A stretch of DNA of 64,000 nucleotides from Paenalcaligenes hermetiae (GCF_039543645.1 NZ_BAABKD010000002.1:186001-250000), one strand, 5' to 3'. Positions 51,847-61,043 are shown, counted from the first letter of the stretch. The notes: generated by a model from the letters alone, not told the origin. Numbers and translations: made by a program.

Positions 51847-52948
51847 GCTTTGCCTCAAAGTCCTTCATGAAGGCAACCAGTGCCTCTACCGCAGCAAGAG
51901 GAAGCGCATTATAAATGGAGGCGCGCATCCCCCCTACACTTTTATGGCCTTTAAGTTGCAAAAGCCCTGCTTTTTCGGCTTCGGCTAAAAACAAGGCATC
52001 TAGCTCAGGCTTAGCTAACAAAAACGGAATATTCATACGAGAGCGCACGGAAGGCTCAACCTGATTATGATAAAAATCAGAGCTATCCAAATAGCGATAT
52101 AAGAGTTCCGATTTTTGCTGATTTCGTTGTTCCATGGCGGCGACCCCGCCTTGGGTTTTGAGCCACTTAAACACCAGCCCAGCCATGTAAATCGGATAGG
52201 TGGGAGGCGTATTAAACATAGACTGACTTTTCGCCACCAAATCGTAATTGAATGCGCTTGGACAGTACTCGGAAGCGCCCCCAAGCAAGTCTTTACGCAC
52301 AATCACAATGGTCAACCCAGCAGGTCCAGCATTTTTCTGCGCCCCCGCATACGCCATATCGACCTTAGAAAAATCAATAGGACGTGACAGAATATTTGAA
52401 GACACATCCACCACTAATGGTACTGATAGTAGCGGCCAGTCGTTAAACTCTACCCCACCTATTGTTTCATTGGCACAAACGTGCACATACGAAGAAGTCG
52501 CCCGGACTTCCCATGTATCAGGCGTAGGAAACCAGCTAAACCCAGCTTGAGTTTGCTGATTGATTTCTGTAGACGCCTCGGAGCTAGCCGCTAAGCGCAC
52601 ATCCCCGTACCGCTGAGCCTCTTTGAATGATTTTTTAGACCAGCTTCCCGAAACCACATAATCCGCCTGATTATGCCCTGCCAAGCCCAAAAGGTTCATG
52701 GGCACAATAGCATTTTGTGCTTGGGCGCCACCCTGCATAAACAACACCGCAAAATCGTCGGGCACCTGGAGCAAATCACGTAGATCTTGCTCCGCCTCAT
52801 CACGAATCTGCATAAACTCTTTGCCGCGGTGGCTCATTTCCATCACCGACATACCTGAGCCATGCCAGTCCAGCATTTCTCGAGCAGCTTGCTCTAAGAC
52901 ATCAACCGGAAGCACCGATGGGCCTGCAGAAAAATTCCATGGACGCAT
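51839..52948 (-). CDS. serC: Phosphoserine aminotransferase
   Basis: PLP aminotransferase that makes phosphoserine (serine pathway) and an intermediate of pyridoxal phosphate synthesis. The 369 residues start MRPWNFSAGPSVLP and contain MEMSHRGKEF, VLFMQGGAQAQNAIVPMNLL and the PLP lysine in AYAGAQKNAGPAGLTIVIV. I start at the ATG at 52948, with AGGA eight bases upstream; a TTG two codons earlier lacks spacing. It lies 20 bases after gyrA. Confidence 0.95.
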   Translation of the reverse strand: MRPWNFSAGPSVLPVDVLEQAAREMLDWHGSGMSVMEMSHRGKEFMQIRDEAEQDLRDLLQVPDDFAVLFMQGGAQAQNAIVPMNLLGLAGHNQADYVVSGSWSKKSFKEAQRYGDVRLAASSEASTEINQQTQAGFSWFPTPDTWEVRATSSYVHVCANETIGGVEFNDWPLLSVPLVVDVSSNILSRPIDFSKVDMAYAGAQKNAGPAGLTIVIVRKDLLGGASEYCPSAFNYDLVAKSQSMFNTPPTYPIYMAGLVFKWLKTQGGVAAMEQRNQQKSELLYRYLDSSDFYHNQVEPSVRSRMNIPFLLAKPELDALFLAEAEKAGLLQLKGHKSVGGMRASIYNALPLAAVEALVAFMKDFEAKHG

Positions 52949-52968
52949 ATTCAAATCCTTTTTTTCAT

Positions 52969-55605
52969 TTATTCATCTGTAGCGGGCATCGGCCCCTCTT
53001 CTGTATCTGTCGTCTCATCGTCGCTCTCATCATCATCGACATCAGACTCCACCACGCGATACACACCGGACAATTTACTGTTTTCGTCCACATTAATGAG
53101 TGTCACACCTTGGGTTGCGCGACCCATTTCACGAATTTCCTCAACACGAGTCCGTACCAATACGCCCGCATTAGTAATCAGCATGATCTCATCATTTTCA
53201 TTGACCAACACCGCGCCAACCAAACTGCCATTACGGTCTGAGGTCTGGATGGCTATCATGCCCTTTGTGCCGCGCCCATGACGGGTGTACTCACTAATCG
53301 AAGTACGCTTACCAAAACCGTTTTCTGTCGCTGTCAGCACGGACTGGCTTTCATCATCAGCCACTAAAAGCGCAATCACTCGCTGCCCTTCATCAAGGTT
53401 CATACCACGCACACCCCGAGCTGTACGCCCCATTGGACGCACATCAGTCTCGCAGAAGCGCACCGCTTTACCCGCATCAGAGAACAGCATCACATCATGC
53501 TGACCAGCAGTGAGTTGTGCCCCGATCAAATAATCGCCCTCGTCTAAGCCAACAGCAATAATGCCGGCTTTGCGTGGATTCGAAAAATGTGACAAGGGGG
53601 TTTTTTTCACTGTGCCCTGTGAAGTAGCCATAAAGACATACTGGTCTTCGCTAAACTCTTTGACTGCCAAGACCACGGTGATTTTCTCCTCGGGCTCCAA
53701 GGGGAACATATTCACAATAGGACGACCACGTGAGTTGCGAGAACCTTGAGGGACCTCCCAGACTTTGAGCCAATACACACGGCCTCGGTCTGAAAAGCAC
53801 AGCAAGTAATCATGTGTGTTCGCCACAAACAGGTAATCAATCCAATCATCCTCTTTCATGGTTGTTGCCTGTTTGCCCCGCCCGCCACGACGTTGGGCGC
53901 GGTATTCCGATAAGGGCTGACTCTTGATGTAGCCTTCGTGTGAAAGCGTCACCACCATATCCATGGGGGTAATCAAGTCCTCGGTGTCTAGCTCGGTCGC
54001 ATTAAATTCAATTTCGGAGCGACGCTGGTCTTTTTCACCAGAGAATTCTTCTTTGAGAGCAACAAGCTCATCTGCAATAATCTGCGTCACACGCTCTGGG
54101 CGCGCGAGGATATCAAGCAGGTCCGCAATACGATCCATGACCTCTTTGTACTCGCCAACGATTTTATCTTGCTCTAAACCGGTAAGGCGCTGCAGACGCA
54201 TATTCAGAATTTCTTGAGCCTGTGTTTCGCTCAGCCTGTACATGCCGTCTGCCTGTAAACCAAAGTGGTCCTCTAGATTATCCGGGCGATAGGCCAGGCG
54301 ACCGCCAGGGATCTGACTTTGATCAGCACGCGCTAGCATATCGCGCACAATCTGGGCATCCCAGCTCCGTGCTAAGAGCTCACGACGTGCATCAGGGGGG
54401 GTGGGCGCAGCGCGAATGATACGAATAAACTCGTCAATATTGGCTAAAGCCACGGCTAGGCCTTCGAGCACATGACCACGCTCGCGCGCTCTGCGCAGCT
54501 GATACACTGTCCGCCGCGTGACGACTTCACGACGATGGAAAAGGAAATACTCTACCAGCTGCTTCAGGTTGAGTAAGCGCGGCTGGCCATCTACCAGCGC
54601 CACCATATTCATGCCAAAAGTTTCTTGGAGCTGGGTATTTTTATATAGGTTGTTTAAAACCACCTCGGGGACTTCGCCACGCTTGAGCTCAATGACTAAG
54701 CGCATACCGTCTTTGTCAGACTCATCGCGGATATCCGAAATCCCTTCGATTTTTTTCTCATTAACTAAATCGGCTATGCGCTCTTGTAGGGATTTTTTGT
54801 TGACTTGGTAGGGCAAGGCATCAATCACAATCGCCTGACGCGAGCCTTTTTCCATGTCCTCGAAATGCGCTTTTGCACGCATGACCACACGCCCTCGACC
54901 CGTACGATAGCCCTCGCGTACACCTGACATACCGTAAATGATGCCCCCTGTGGGAAAGTCAGGGGCAGGAATAAATTCGAACAGATCATCAACGGTACAA
55001 TCTGGGTGACTCAAACAATATAAACAGCCATCGACTACCTCGGCCAAGTTATGTGGAGGGATATTTGTTGCCATCCCTACCGCAATTCCTGAACTACCGT
55101 TTACCAATAGATTAGGAAGACGGGAGGGTAATAAAGCAGGCTCTAACTCGCTACCGTCATAGTTAGGAACAAAATCCACGGTTTCCTGGTCGATATCTGC
55201 CAACATTTCATGAGAAATCTTGGCTAGACGGACCTCGGTATAACGCATAGCAGCTGCGCCATCACCATCGATAGAACCAAAGTTACCCTGCCCATCAACC
55301 AGCATATAACGCATGGAGAAGTCTTGGGCTAAGCGTACGATGGTGTCATAAACCGCCGAGTCCCCGTGCGGGTGGTATTTACCAATAACATCACCCACAA
55401 TACGCGCTGATTTCTTATAAGCGCGGTTCCAGTCATTGTTGAGCTCATGCATCGCAAATAGAACGCGACGGTGTACGGGCTTTAAGCCATCACGTACATC
55501 CGGTAACGCACGCCCGACAATTACGCTCATGGCGTAATCAAGATAACTGCGACGCATTTCCTCTTCCAGAGAAATAGGAAGAGTCTCCTTAGCAAAGGAA
55601 TCCAT
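52969..55605 (-). CDS. gyrA: DNA gyrase subunit A
   Basis: Breakage-reunion subunit of the type II topoisomerase that introduces negative supercoils. The 878 residues have the winged-helix and tower domains, the catalytic tyrosine in AAAMRYTEVRL near residue 122, and a C-terminal six-bladed DNA-wrapping domain starting with the GyrA box QRRGGRGK. The quinolone-resistance region reads GDSAVYDT, with S83 and D87 in exactly E. coli numbering, the sensitive form. The acidic C-terminal tail (VDDDESDDETTDTEEG) is common. It begins a transcription unit leading into serC. Confidence 0.97.
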   Translation of the reverse strand: MDSFAKETLPISLEEEMRRSYLDYAMSVIVGRALPDVRDGLKPVHRRVLFAMHELNNDWNRAYKKSARIVGDVIGKYHPHGDSAVYDTIVRLAQDFSMRYMLVDGQGNFGSIDGDGAAAMRYTEVRLAKISHEMLADIDQETVDFVPNYDGSELEPALLPSRLPNLLVNGSSGIAVGMATNIPPHNLAEVVDGCLYCLSHPDCTVDDLFEFIPAPDFPTGGIIYGMSGVREGYRTGRGRVVMRAKAHFEDMEKGSRQAIVIDALPYQVNKKSLQERIADLVNEKKIEGISDIRDESDKDGMRLVIELKRGEVPEVVLNNLYKNTQLQETFGMNMVALVDGQPRLLNLKQLVEYFLFHRREVVTRRTVYQLRRARERGHVLEGLAVALANIDEFIRIIRAAPTPPDARRELLARSWDAQIVRDMLARADQSQIPGGRLAYRPDNLEDHFGLQADGMYRLSETQAQEILNMRLQRLTGLEQDKIVGEYKEVMDRIADLLDILARPERVTQIIADELVALKEEFSGEKDQRRSEIEFNATELDTEDLITPMDMVVTLSHEGYIKSQPLSEYRAQRRGGRGKQATTMKEDDWIDYLFVANTHDYLLCFSDRGRVYWLKVWEVPQGSRNSRGRPIVNMFPLEPEEKITVVLAVKEFSEDQYVFMATSQGTVKKTPLSHFSNPRKAGIIAVGLDEGDYLIGAQLTAGQHDVMLFSDAGKAVRFCETDVRPMGRTARGVRGMNLDEGQRVIALLVADDESQSVLTATENGFGKRTSISEYTRHGRGTKGMIAIQTSDRNGSLVGAVLVNENDEIMLITNAGVLVRTRVEEIREMGRATQGVTLINVDENSKLSGVYRVVESDVDDDESDDETTDTEEGPMPATDE

Positions 55606-56031
55606 ATTAATTTGTCTTTATAGATATGAGTTAAGCAATATGCAGGCCGATGAGGGCGAATAATAAATTCTACCATCACCCTATAGCCCTATTGTACTAC
55701 CCCCTCATTTTGAAGAAAAAAAATGAGAATGTAGGCAAAAAGCACCAAAAAAAAGTGAATAAGTGTTCAGATTCTGATCAACACTTGCCTTGTTGCCTAA
55801 AACCAACAATAATGCCAGATATCGGCCATTATTAGGTCGATCTGCACGATATACCACCTCTGCGCTTAACGAACCGGACAGAAATGTCTTAACATTCTGG
55901 CTAACACGCATGAAACCCGACGCAGCGCTTGGACCACTCTTAGTGTTGCAAATTCGGTTCCGTTTTTATAAAACAAAGCGGCAGGGGTTCGCTGCGGTCA
56001 CTTAACAGCATCAGCTCAAACGAGGAGAAAC
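55606..56031. other. Divergent intergenic region between gyrA and ompA
   Basis: A 426-base gap without a supported gene; short frames in it have no ribosome site. It must hold the gyrA and ompA promoters. An inverted repeat is listed separately. A possible ompA promoter has TTGCAA near 55947 followed by an AT-rich TATAAA about 15 bases on, which is a weak match. The ompA ribosome site AGGAG ends at 56026. Confidence 0.6.
55761..55786. promoter_or_regulatory. Inverted repeat in the gyrA-ompA gap
   Basis: AAGTGTT (55761-55767) and AACACTT (55780-55786) are perfect inverted arms with a 12-base spacer that itself contains CAGA/TCTG symmetry. It lies about 155 bases upstream of gyrA and 245 upstream of ompA. 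It may be an operator; there is no T-run to make it a terminator. Confidence 0.4.
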
Positions 56032-56628
56032 ATGAATAAACCCTCCAAAATCGCACTTGCACTCGCCTTTGCGGCAGCCACAGCCACTGGTGCTGTGTCC
56101 GCACAGACCGGTGAAGTCAATAACTGGCAAAACTCTTTTGGCGACGTATGGAAAAACGGCACAAATGAATTGTGCTGGCGCAACAACTTCTGGACACCCG
56201 CTACCGGCATCGCAGGTTGTGACGGTGTGCCTGTAGCACAAGCTCCAGAAGCCCCTGTTGTTGCTCCTACTACAACCAAAGTGGTTCTAAACGCTGACAC
56301 CTTCTTTGATTTCGACAAAGCCACATTGAAGCCTGAAGGTCGTCAAGTTCTAGATCAGGTTGCTGAGCAAGCCAACAGCATTGAACTTGAAACCTTGATC
56401 GCTACCGGTCACACCGACTCCACAGGTCCCGAAGCTTACAACCAAAAATTGTCTGAGCGTCGCGCTAACTCTGTAAAAGAGTACTTGGTATCTAAAGGTG
56501 TTCCTGCTGACCGTATCTACACCGAAGGTAAAGGTGAGCTAGAGCCTGTAGCTACTAACGCTACTCGCGAAGGCCGCGCCCAAAACCGTCGCGTAGAGAT
56601 CGAAATCGTAGGTTCCCGTAAACAGTAA
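56032..56628 (+). CDS. ompA: OmpA-family peptidoglycan-binding outer membrane protein
   Basis: Exported protein of 198 residues with a signal peptide cleaved after VSA (residue 24). A short N-terminal region has two cysteines (NELCWRNN and IAGCDG), then a proline/alanine linker. The C-terminal OmpA domain has FFDFDKATLKPEGRQVLDQV, TGHTDSTGPEAYNQKLSERR and NRRVEIEI, which bind peptidoglycan. The beta-barrel of E. coli OmpA is absent, as in the short OmpA proteins of the Alcaligenaceae. A strong AGGAG site and a perfect terminator suggest high expression. Confidence 0.92.
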   Translation: MNKPSKIALALAFAAATATGAVSAQTGEVNNWQNSFGDVWKNGTNELCWRNNFWTPATGIAGCDGVPVAQAPEAPVVAPTTTKVVLNADTFFDFDKATLKPEGRQVLDQVAEQANSIELETLIATGHTDSTGPEAYNQKLSERRANSVKEYLVSKGVPADRIYTEGKGELEPVATNATREGRAQNRRVEIEIVGSRKQ

Positions 56629-56653
56629 TTCTCTGTTTCGCGTAACACGATAC

Positions 56654-56690
56654 AATAAAGGCTCCTCTCTAGGAGCCTTTATTATTTTAT
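56654..56690 (+). terminator. Rho-independent terminator of ompA
   Basis: AATAAAGGCTCCT (56654-56666) pairs perfectly with AGGAGCCTTTATT (56671-56683) around CTCT, followed by ATTTTAT. It ends 12 bases before ubiG. Confidence 0.88.
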
Positions 56691-56701
56691 AGGTCGGTAT
56701 T

Positions 56702-57412
56702 ATGTCTACGGTAAATGTTGATCCAACAGAAATTGAAAAATTCAGTGCTTTGGCCTCGAAATGGTGGGACCCTACCAGCGAATTTAAACCCCTACATGAC
56801 ATCAATCCTTTACGTCTTAACTGGATCAATGACACCGTAGGCGGGCTACAACAAAAAAAAGTGATTGATGTGGGCTGTGGCGGAGGCATTTTGGCTGAGT
56901 CCATGGCTCAACTTGGTGCAGACGTCACCGGAATAGATTTGGCTGAAAAATCGCTAAAAATAGCTCGCCTACATAGTTTGGAATCCGGCATCAAAGTCAA
57001 TTACCAATACATTAGTGCCGAAGAAATGGCCGCCCAGCATACAGAGCAATTCGATGTAGTCACTTGCATGGAAATGCTTGAGCATGTTCCCAATCCAGCT
57101 TCTATTGTGCACGCCTGCGCGCGCTTGGTAAAACCCAATGGCTGGGTGATCTTTTCCACCCTAAACCGTAACCCAAAGTCCTTTTTATTTGCCATTATTG
57201 GCGCTGAATATTTATTAAACCTTGTCCCAAAAGGCACACATCACTACGAGTCGTTCATCAAGCCCAGCGAGCTCGCTCGCTCTGCACGCCAAGCGGGGTT
57301 AGCCATGCATCAACTCAAAGGGCTGGAATACAACCCTCTAAGCAAACATTATCGACTCAGTGACGATGGTAGCGTTAACTACCTCATGGCCACACAAAAA
57401 ATCTCTACCTAA
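56702..57412 (+). CDS. ubiG: Ubiquinone biosynthesis O-methyltransferase
   Basis: SAM-dependent methyltransferase for both O-methylations of ubiquinone synthesis. The 236 residues include the N-terminal KFSALASKWWDPTSEFKPLH, the SAM motif VIDVGCGGGILAESMAQLGA and FDVVTCMEMLEHVPNP, all UbiG hallmarks. It forms a two-gene unit with gph, four bases downstream, an arrangement frequent in proteobacteria. Confidence 0.96.
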   Translation: MSTVNVDPTEIEKFSALASKWWDPTSEFKPLHDINPLRLNWINDTVGGLQQKKVIDVGCGGGILAESMAQLGADVTGIDLAEKSLKIARLHSLESGIKVNYQYISAEEMAAQHTEQFDVVTCMEMLEHVPNPASIVHACARLVKPNGWVIFSTLNRNPKSFLFAIIGAEYLLNLVPKGTHHYESFIKPSELARSARQAGLAMHQLKGLEYNPLSKHYRLSDDGSVNYLMATQKIST

Positions 57413-57416
57413 GCAC

Positions 57417-58082
57417 ATGGATACAAAAATGGTTTTGTTTGATTTTGATGGGACCTTAGTTGACTCCGCACCCGACCTGGCCAATAGTGCCAACTACCTG
57501 CGTCTTGAAAAAGGTTTAGCCCCTCTGCCTCTAGCGTATTTACGCCCCTACGCCTCTATGGGTGCGCGCGGGCTGTTAAAAGCAGCGCTTGATCTGGATA
57601 TGGATCACCCCGATTTCGAGCCTCAAAAACAAATTTTCTTGGATCACTACGCAGCTAACTCCACTGTTCATAGTCAACTTTTTGAAGGGGTTGAGTCGCT
57701 CATCCAGCAGCTTGATGCCCACCGTATCCCTTGGGGGGTGGTCACCAACAAAGCACTGGGTTTAACCCTACCTATCATGCGTCATTTTGCCCTGTTAGAG
57801 CGTAGTACAGTAACCATAGGGGGCGATTGTACCCCCCACCTAAAACCGAATCCTGCCTCATTATTTTTAGCTTGTGAGCGTACAGGCGTAGCACCAGAAC
57901 AGTGTGTGTATATCGGCGATGACGAAAGGGATATCGTCGCTGGTAAAGCGGCTGGCATGACAACCATGGTAGCGGCTTATGGATACTGTCATTTTGACCC
58001 GGCTATCCCTTCGTGGCAAGCCAACTGGGTAGCCAATCACGCCGATGATATTTTCCCTTTGCTTGAGCAACATTGGCTCTAA
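57417..58082 (+). CDS. gph: Phosphoglycolate phosphatase (HAD family)
   Basis: HAD-superfamily phosphatase that removes 2-phosphoglycolate formed during DNA repair. The 221 residues have motif I DFDGT (9-13) in MVLFDFDGTLVDSAPDL, a cap domain, the motif III lysine in PHLKPNPASL, and motif IV YIGDDERDIVAGKAAGM. I start at the ATG at 57417, four bases after ubiG, since an upstream frame would overlap ubiG. A MupP-type role (MurNAc-6-phosphate phosphatase) is an alternative for ubiG-linked members and cannot be excluded; both share this fold. Confidence 0.87.
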   Translation: MDTKMVLFDFDGTLVDSAPDLANSANYLRLEKGLAPLPLAYLRPYASMGARGLLKAALDLDMDHPDFEPQKQIFLDHYAANSTVHSQLFEGVESLIQQLDAHRIPWGVVTNKALGLTLPIMRHFALLERSTVTIGGDCTPHLKPNPASLFLACERTGVAPEQCVYIGDDERDIVAGKAAGMTTMVAAYGYCHFDPAIPSWQANWVANHADDIFPLLEQHWL

Positions 58083-58084
58083 AG

Positions 58085-58127
58085 CAAAAAAAAAGCGATG
58101 GGGATTTGGTCCCATCGCTTTTTTTTA
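58085..58127. terminator. Bidirectional terminator between gph and sstT
   Basis: AAGCGATGGG pairs with CCCATCGCTT around GATTTGGT, flanked by eight A and eight T. It serves both convergent genes. Confidence 0.9.
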
Positions 58128-58140
58128 GATCAAACTCAAC

Positions 58141-59367
58141 CTACGCATGCTGGTCTTGGTGCATAGATGCCGCCGCGGTAAACAATACGTCGGTCGACGA
58201 GTTCAGTGCTGTTTCTGCGGAGTCCTGCAATACGCCAATAATAAAACCCACACCGACAATCTGCATGGCCACATCGTTGGACATACCAAACAAGCTTGCG
58301 GCTAAAGGAATTAGCAGCAATGATCCACCTGCTACCCCTGAGGCCCCACACGCCGCTATAGCCGCTACAACACTTAACAACAATGCGGTGCCAATATCCA
58401 CAGAAATACCCAAAGTATTTACAGCCGCTAAGGTAAGCACAGTAATTGTGATCGCGGCTCCTCCCATATTGATGGTCGCACCTAAAGGAATAGATACCGA
58501 ATAAATATCCTCGTTTAAACCCAGTTTTTTAGACAGGTTCATATTAACGGGAATATTCGCCGCCGAGCTACGAGTAAAGAATGCAGTGACGCCACTTTCT
58601 TTTAAGCAAGTAAATACTAACGGATACGGATTACGACGAATTTGCGTCCATACAATCAATGGGTTGACCACCAAAGCCACAACCAGCATACACCCTAGTA
58701 AAATCGCTAATAACCGAGCGTAATCCCACAACACGCTAAACCCTGTCGTGGCAATCGTACCGGCGACTAAGCCAAAAATCCCCAAGGGAGCAAAACGAAT
58801 CACTAATCGCACCACAAAAGACACCGCATCGCTTAGGTGTCGCGCCACCTCTTTGGTGGAGTCACTGGCATTGCGCAGTGCAATACCCAACGCAATGGCC
58901 CACGCTAAAATCCCCATATAGTTCGCATTTAAAATGGCCCCTACGGGATTATCAACAATGTTTAATAAAACAGTTAGTAAAACATCACCAATATTGTCAG
59001 GGGGGTTTAAGCTTTCTGTGGTGGTTTGCAACTGAATGGAGACCGGAAAGATAAAGCTCACCACAACGGCTAGCAGCGCCGCTAAAAATGTGCCCACCAA
59101 ATACAACGCCACCACCCGCCCCATATTACTTTTACTACCCTGGCGGTGATTCGCAATGGAGGATAGAACCAAAATAAACACCAATACAGGGGCGACCGAT
59201 TTTAAGGCTTTAACAAATAAGTCCCCCAATAAAGCGACCGACTTTGCCGCCTCGGGTAGAAAAAACGCAAACACAACCCCAGCCACTAAGCCCAAGGCAA
59301 TTTGACTTACTAGACTACCGTGCTTGATATAACGCATCAGCGGTCCATGATCAGCTGACGTACTCAT
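58141..59367 (-). CDS. sstT: Serine/threonine:sodium symporter SstT
   Basis: Inner-membrane symporter of the dicarboxylate/amino acid:cation family. The 408 residues contain ALGLVAGVVFAFFLPEAAKS, FILVLSSIANHRQG, the substrate-site loop FFTRSSAANIPVNM (serine-rich hairpin) and the NMGGAAITI and DSAETALNSSTDVLFTA segments. These match SstT within the family, which takes up serine and threonine with sodium. It is a single-gene unit. Confidence 0.94.
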   Translation of the reverse strand: MSTSADHGPLMRYIKHGSLVSQIALGLVAGVVFAFFLPEAAKSVALLGDLFVKALKSVAPVLVFILVLSSIANHRQGSKSNMGRVVALYLVGTFLAALLAVVVSFIFPVSIQLQTTTESLNPPDNIGDVLLTVLLNIVDNPVGAILNANYMGILAWAIALGIALRNASDSTKEVARHLSDAVSFVVRLVIRFAPLGIFGLVAGTIATTGFSVLWDYARLLAILLGCMLVVALVVNPLIVWTQIRRNPYPLVFTCLKESGVTAFFTRSSAANIPVNMNLSKKLGLNEDIYSVSIPLGATINMGGAAITITVLTLAAVNTLGISVDIGTALLLSVVAAIAACGASGVAGGSLLLIPLAASLFGMSNDVAMQIVGVGFIIGVLQDSAETALNSSTDVLFTAAASMHQDQHA

Positions 59368-59451
59368 GTACAGCTCCCTTTTTATGGATAGATAAATAAT
59401 GAAAAATAATACTATTTTTATCAGTTAGGAGGCATAGTACACCAATCTTCT

Positions 59452-59480
59452 TAGACATCTGGAGTTTTTTCCCGTATAAT
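59452..59480 (+). promoter_or_regulatory. Sigma-70 promoter of ssrA
   Basis: TAGACA (59452-59457) and a perfect TATAAT (59475-59480) are 17 bases apart. The predicted start is about 20 bases upstream of the mature tmRNA end, leaving a short leader for RNase P processing. Confidence 0.85.
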
Positions 59481-59508
59481 GGAATCTTAAACTGCTAAAT
59501 GAACACTT

Positions 59509-59881
59509 GGGGCCGATCTGGCTTCGACGTGGGTCACGAAACAGAGCAGGGCATGTCGAGCACCAGTTCGCTCGTAAATCCACTGGAAAACTATAAACGC
59601 CAACGATGAGCGTTTCGCTCTAGCCGCTTAATAACCGGTCTTTAGAGCCGCTGCACTAGTTTGTCTTTGGGCTAGGTTAGGTTTCTAACAGCAGCGTCAT
59701 ATTACAAAGAATCGGTCTGGTTCGGGCCACACGAACTTAGACCTAAAATTATGTGGATCGCCAAAAGATGGCCTGTCGAATGGCATGGCTTGCGGCTAAA
59801 ACTTAAAATTATTCGACTACACATGTAGAACTGCCTGCGGAGGGCTTGCGGACGGGGGTTCAATTCCCCCCGGCTCCACCA
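59509..59881 (+). ncRNA. ssrA: Transfer-messenger RNA (tmRNA)
   Basis: One-piece tmRNA of 373 bases. It starts GGGGCCGATCTGGCTTCGAC and ends GGTTCAATTCCCCCCGGCTC followed by CACCA, so the tRNA-like acceptor stem and T-arm are complete with an encoded CCA. The resume frame at 59599-59628 reads GCC AAC GAT GAG CGT TTC GCT CTA GCC GCT, then TAA, giving the degradation tag ANDERFALAA. tmRNA with SmpB frees stalled ribosomes and marks the product for proteolysis. The tag matches those of betaproteobacteria. Confidence 0.97.
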
Positions 59882-59892
59882 AGTATTCCCAA

Positions 59893-59924
59893 TAAAACCA
59901 ACTGCTTCAGTTGGTTTTTTTGTT
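59893..59924. terminator. Terminator of ssrA, also facing gspO
   Basis: AAACCAACTG pairs with CAGTTGGTTT around CTT, followed by a T-run. On the minus strand TTTTATT follows, so it can also end the convergent gspC-gspO transcript. Confidence 0.87.
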
Positions 59925-59931
59925 TTAGCCT

Positions 59932-60567
59932 TTATAAAAGCAGCCAAATCCCCCCAGCCCCTGCCAAAAAAGGCCCAAAAGGAATGGCAGCGGGGACACG
60001 TTTTTGTAGCAAGCGCGCTCCCACCACAAACAGCAACCCTAATACCGAAGCGGTAAATAACAAATAAGGTAAAGCATATAATCCGCATAATGCACCTAAA
60101 GCTGCTAATAACTTCATATCACCCCCACCTAAACCCGGCTGATTTTTTAATTGGCTATACGCGGCATTCAACCCATATAAAAAAACATAGCCGACAACCG
60201 CTCCTAAAATCGCTTGATCCGGTGGAACAAACCACGATTGGCTATTCACCAATAAGCCAAGCCATAATAAAGTCAGGGTCCAGCGATCAGGCAAAAAGCC
60301 CGTTAGTGCATCAAAATAAGCTAACTGATATAAACCAAAAATAAAAACAATCGTAATAGCAACCGTCAAAGGAAACGGATCTCGTACGAGCGAGATCAAC
60401 AATAAAAAAAACAACCCCCAATAAGGGTATGCTGAAAGCGGTTGGGCTAGCCAGCCTTGTTCAAAAAAGGCTTGCCCTACACGGCGCCACTCTTTGGCTA
60501 AACACATAACTAACACAATCGCCTGTATCCCGACCGCCCCCCAAACCAAAAACGACGCCTCCATCAT
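59932..60567 (-). CDS. gspO: Prepilin peptidase of the A24 family (short, methyltransferase domain absent)
   Basis: Membrane aspartyl peptidase that cleaves the leaders of pseudopilins. The 211 residues contain the catalytic aspartates D86 (in YFDALTGFLPD) and D150 (in GLGGGDMKLLAALGA), the A24 signature. About six hydrophobic helices are visible. The N-terminal cytoplasmic N-methyltransferase domain with its CxxC pairs, present in PilD/GspO proteins of about 270-290 residues, is missing. It follows gspC with a four-base overlap. Confidence 0.85.
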   Translation of the reverse strand: MMEASFLVWGAVGIQAIVLVMCLAKEWRRVGQAFFEQGWLAQPLSAYPYWGLFFLLLISLVRDPFPLTVAITIVFIFGLYQLAYFDALTGFLPDRWTLTLLWLGLLVNSQSWFVPPDQAILGAVVGYVFLYGLNAAYSQLKNQPGLGGGDMKLLAALGALCGLYALPYLLFTASVLGLLFVVGARLLQKRVPAAIPFGPFLAGAGGIWLLL

Positions 60568-61043
60568 GGTAGACGCTGCAAAGCGTGTTTAGGTAAAGGC
60601 ACAGGATGAGCGGGCATTAAAATCGACTGTGTCTGACCTTGCTGTTCGATCTGTATGCGATCAGCCTCAACTTTAGTCAAATAAACCCCCTGCGCAATTA
60701 GCTCCCCTTCTTTATAAACACGCGGCTCACTTGCATCCACCCGCAAAATAGCCGTGCCCCGCGTCGGCGCTGAGTGAATCACACCCAGCAGCTGCACTCG
60801 TACCGGTGCTCCCTGTGTTCCAAACCAAGCACTGACGGTGTCTTCTGCTCGGGACGCATGGGGCGCTGGATGTAAAAAACGGGTTACCAACAAAGGCGTA
60901 GGTGCCCAAAAATGGGCGACTCCGTAACCTAAAGCCATCGCAATCGCGACCTGACTACCTCGTTTAGATAAAACCTGCCATAAATTTGAAATGTAGCGCA
61001 GATACACTCTACTCATTCCTTCTTCTAAGTATTTAGCAGCCAT
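60564..61043 (-). CDS. gspC: Type II secretion inner-membrane protein GspC
   Basis: Bitopic inner-membrane protein that links the T2SS platform to the secretin. The 159 residues have one membrane segment near 30-48 and a periplasmic homology region: VQLLGVIHSAPTRGTAILRV, VYKEGELIAQGVYLTKVEAD and RIQIEQQGQTQSILM. No PDZ or coiled-coil domain follows, so it is a minimal GspC. The start is uncertain: an ATG at 61016 has AGAAG/AAGGA close upstream, while the ATG at 61043 has none. Confidence 0.85.
   Translation of the reverse strand: MAAKYLEEGMSRVYLRYISNLWQVLSKRGSQVAIAMALGYGVAHFWAPTPLLVTRFLHPAPHASRAEDTVSAWFGTQGAPVRVQLLGVIHSAPTRGTAILRVDASEPRVYKEGELIAQGVYLTKVEADRIQIEQQGQTQSILMPAHPVPLPKHALQRLP

Noticed and set aside
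55650..56005. Short frames on both strands in the gyrA-ompA gap
   Set aside because: None has a ribosome site or recognisable composition; they are low-complexity AT-rich or overlap the probable ompA promoter.
59702..60088. A 128-codon open frame on the minus strand
   Set aside because: It runs across the 3' half of tmRNA and the end of gspO; its content is the complement of the tmRNA and there is no ribosome site.
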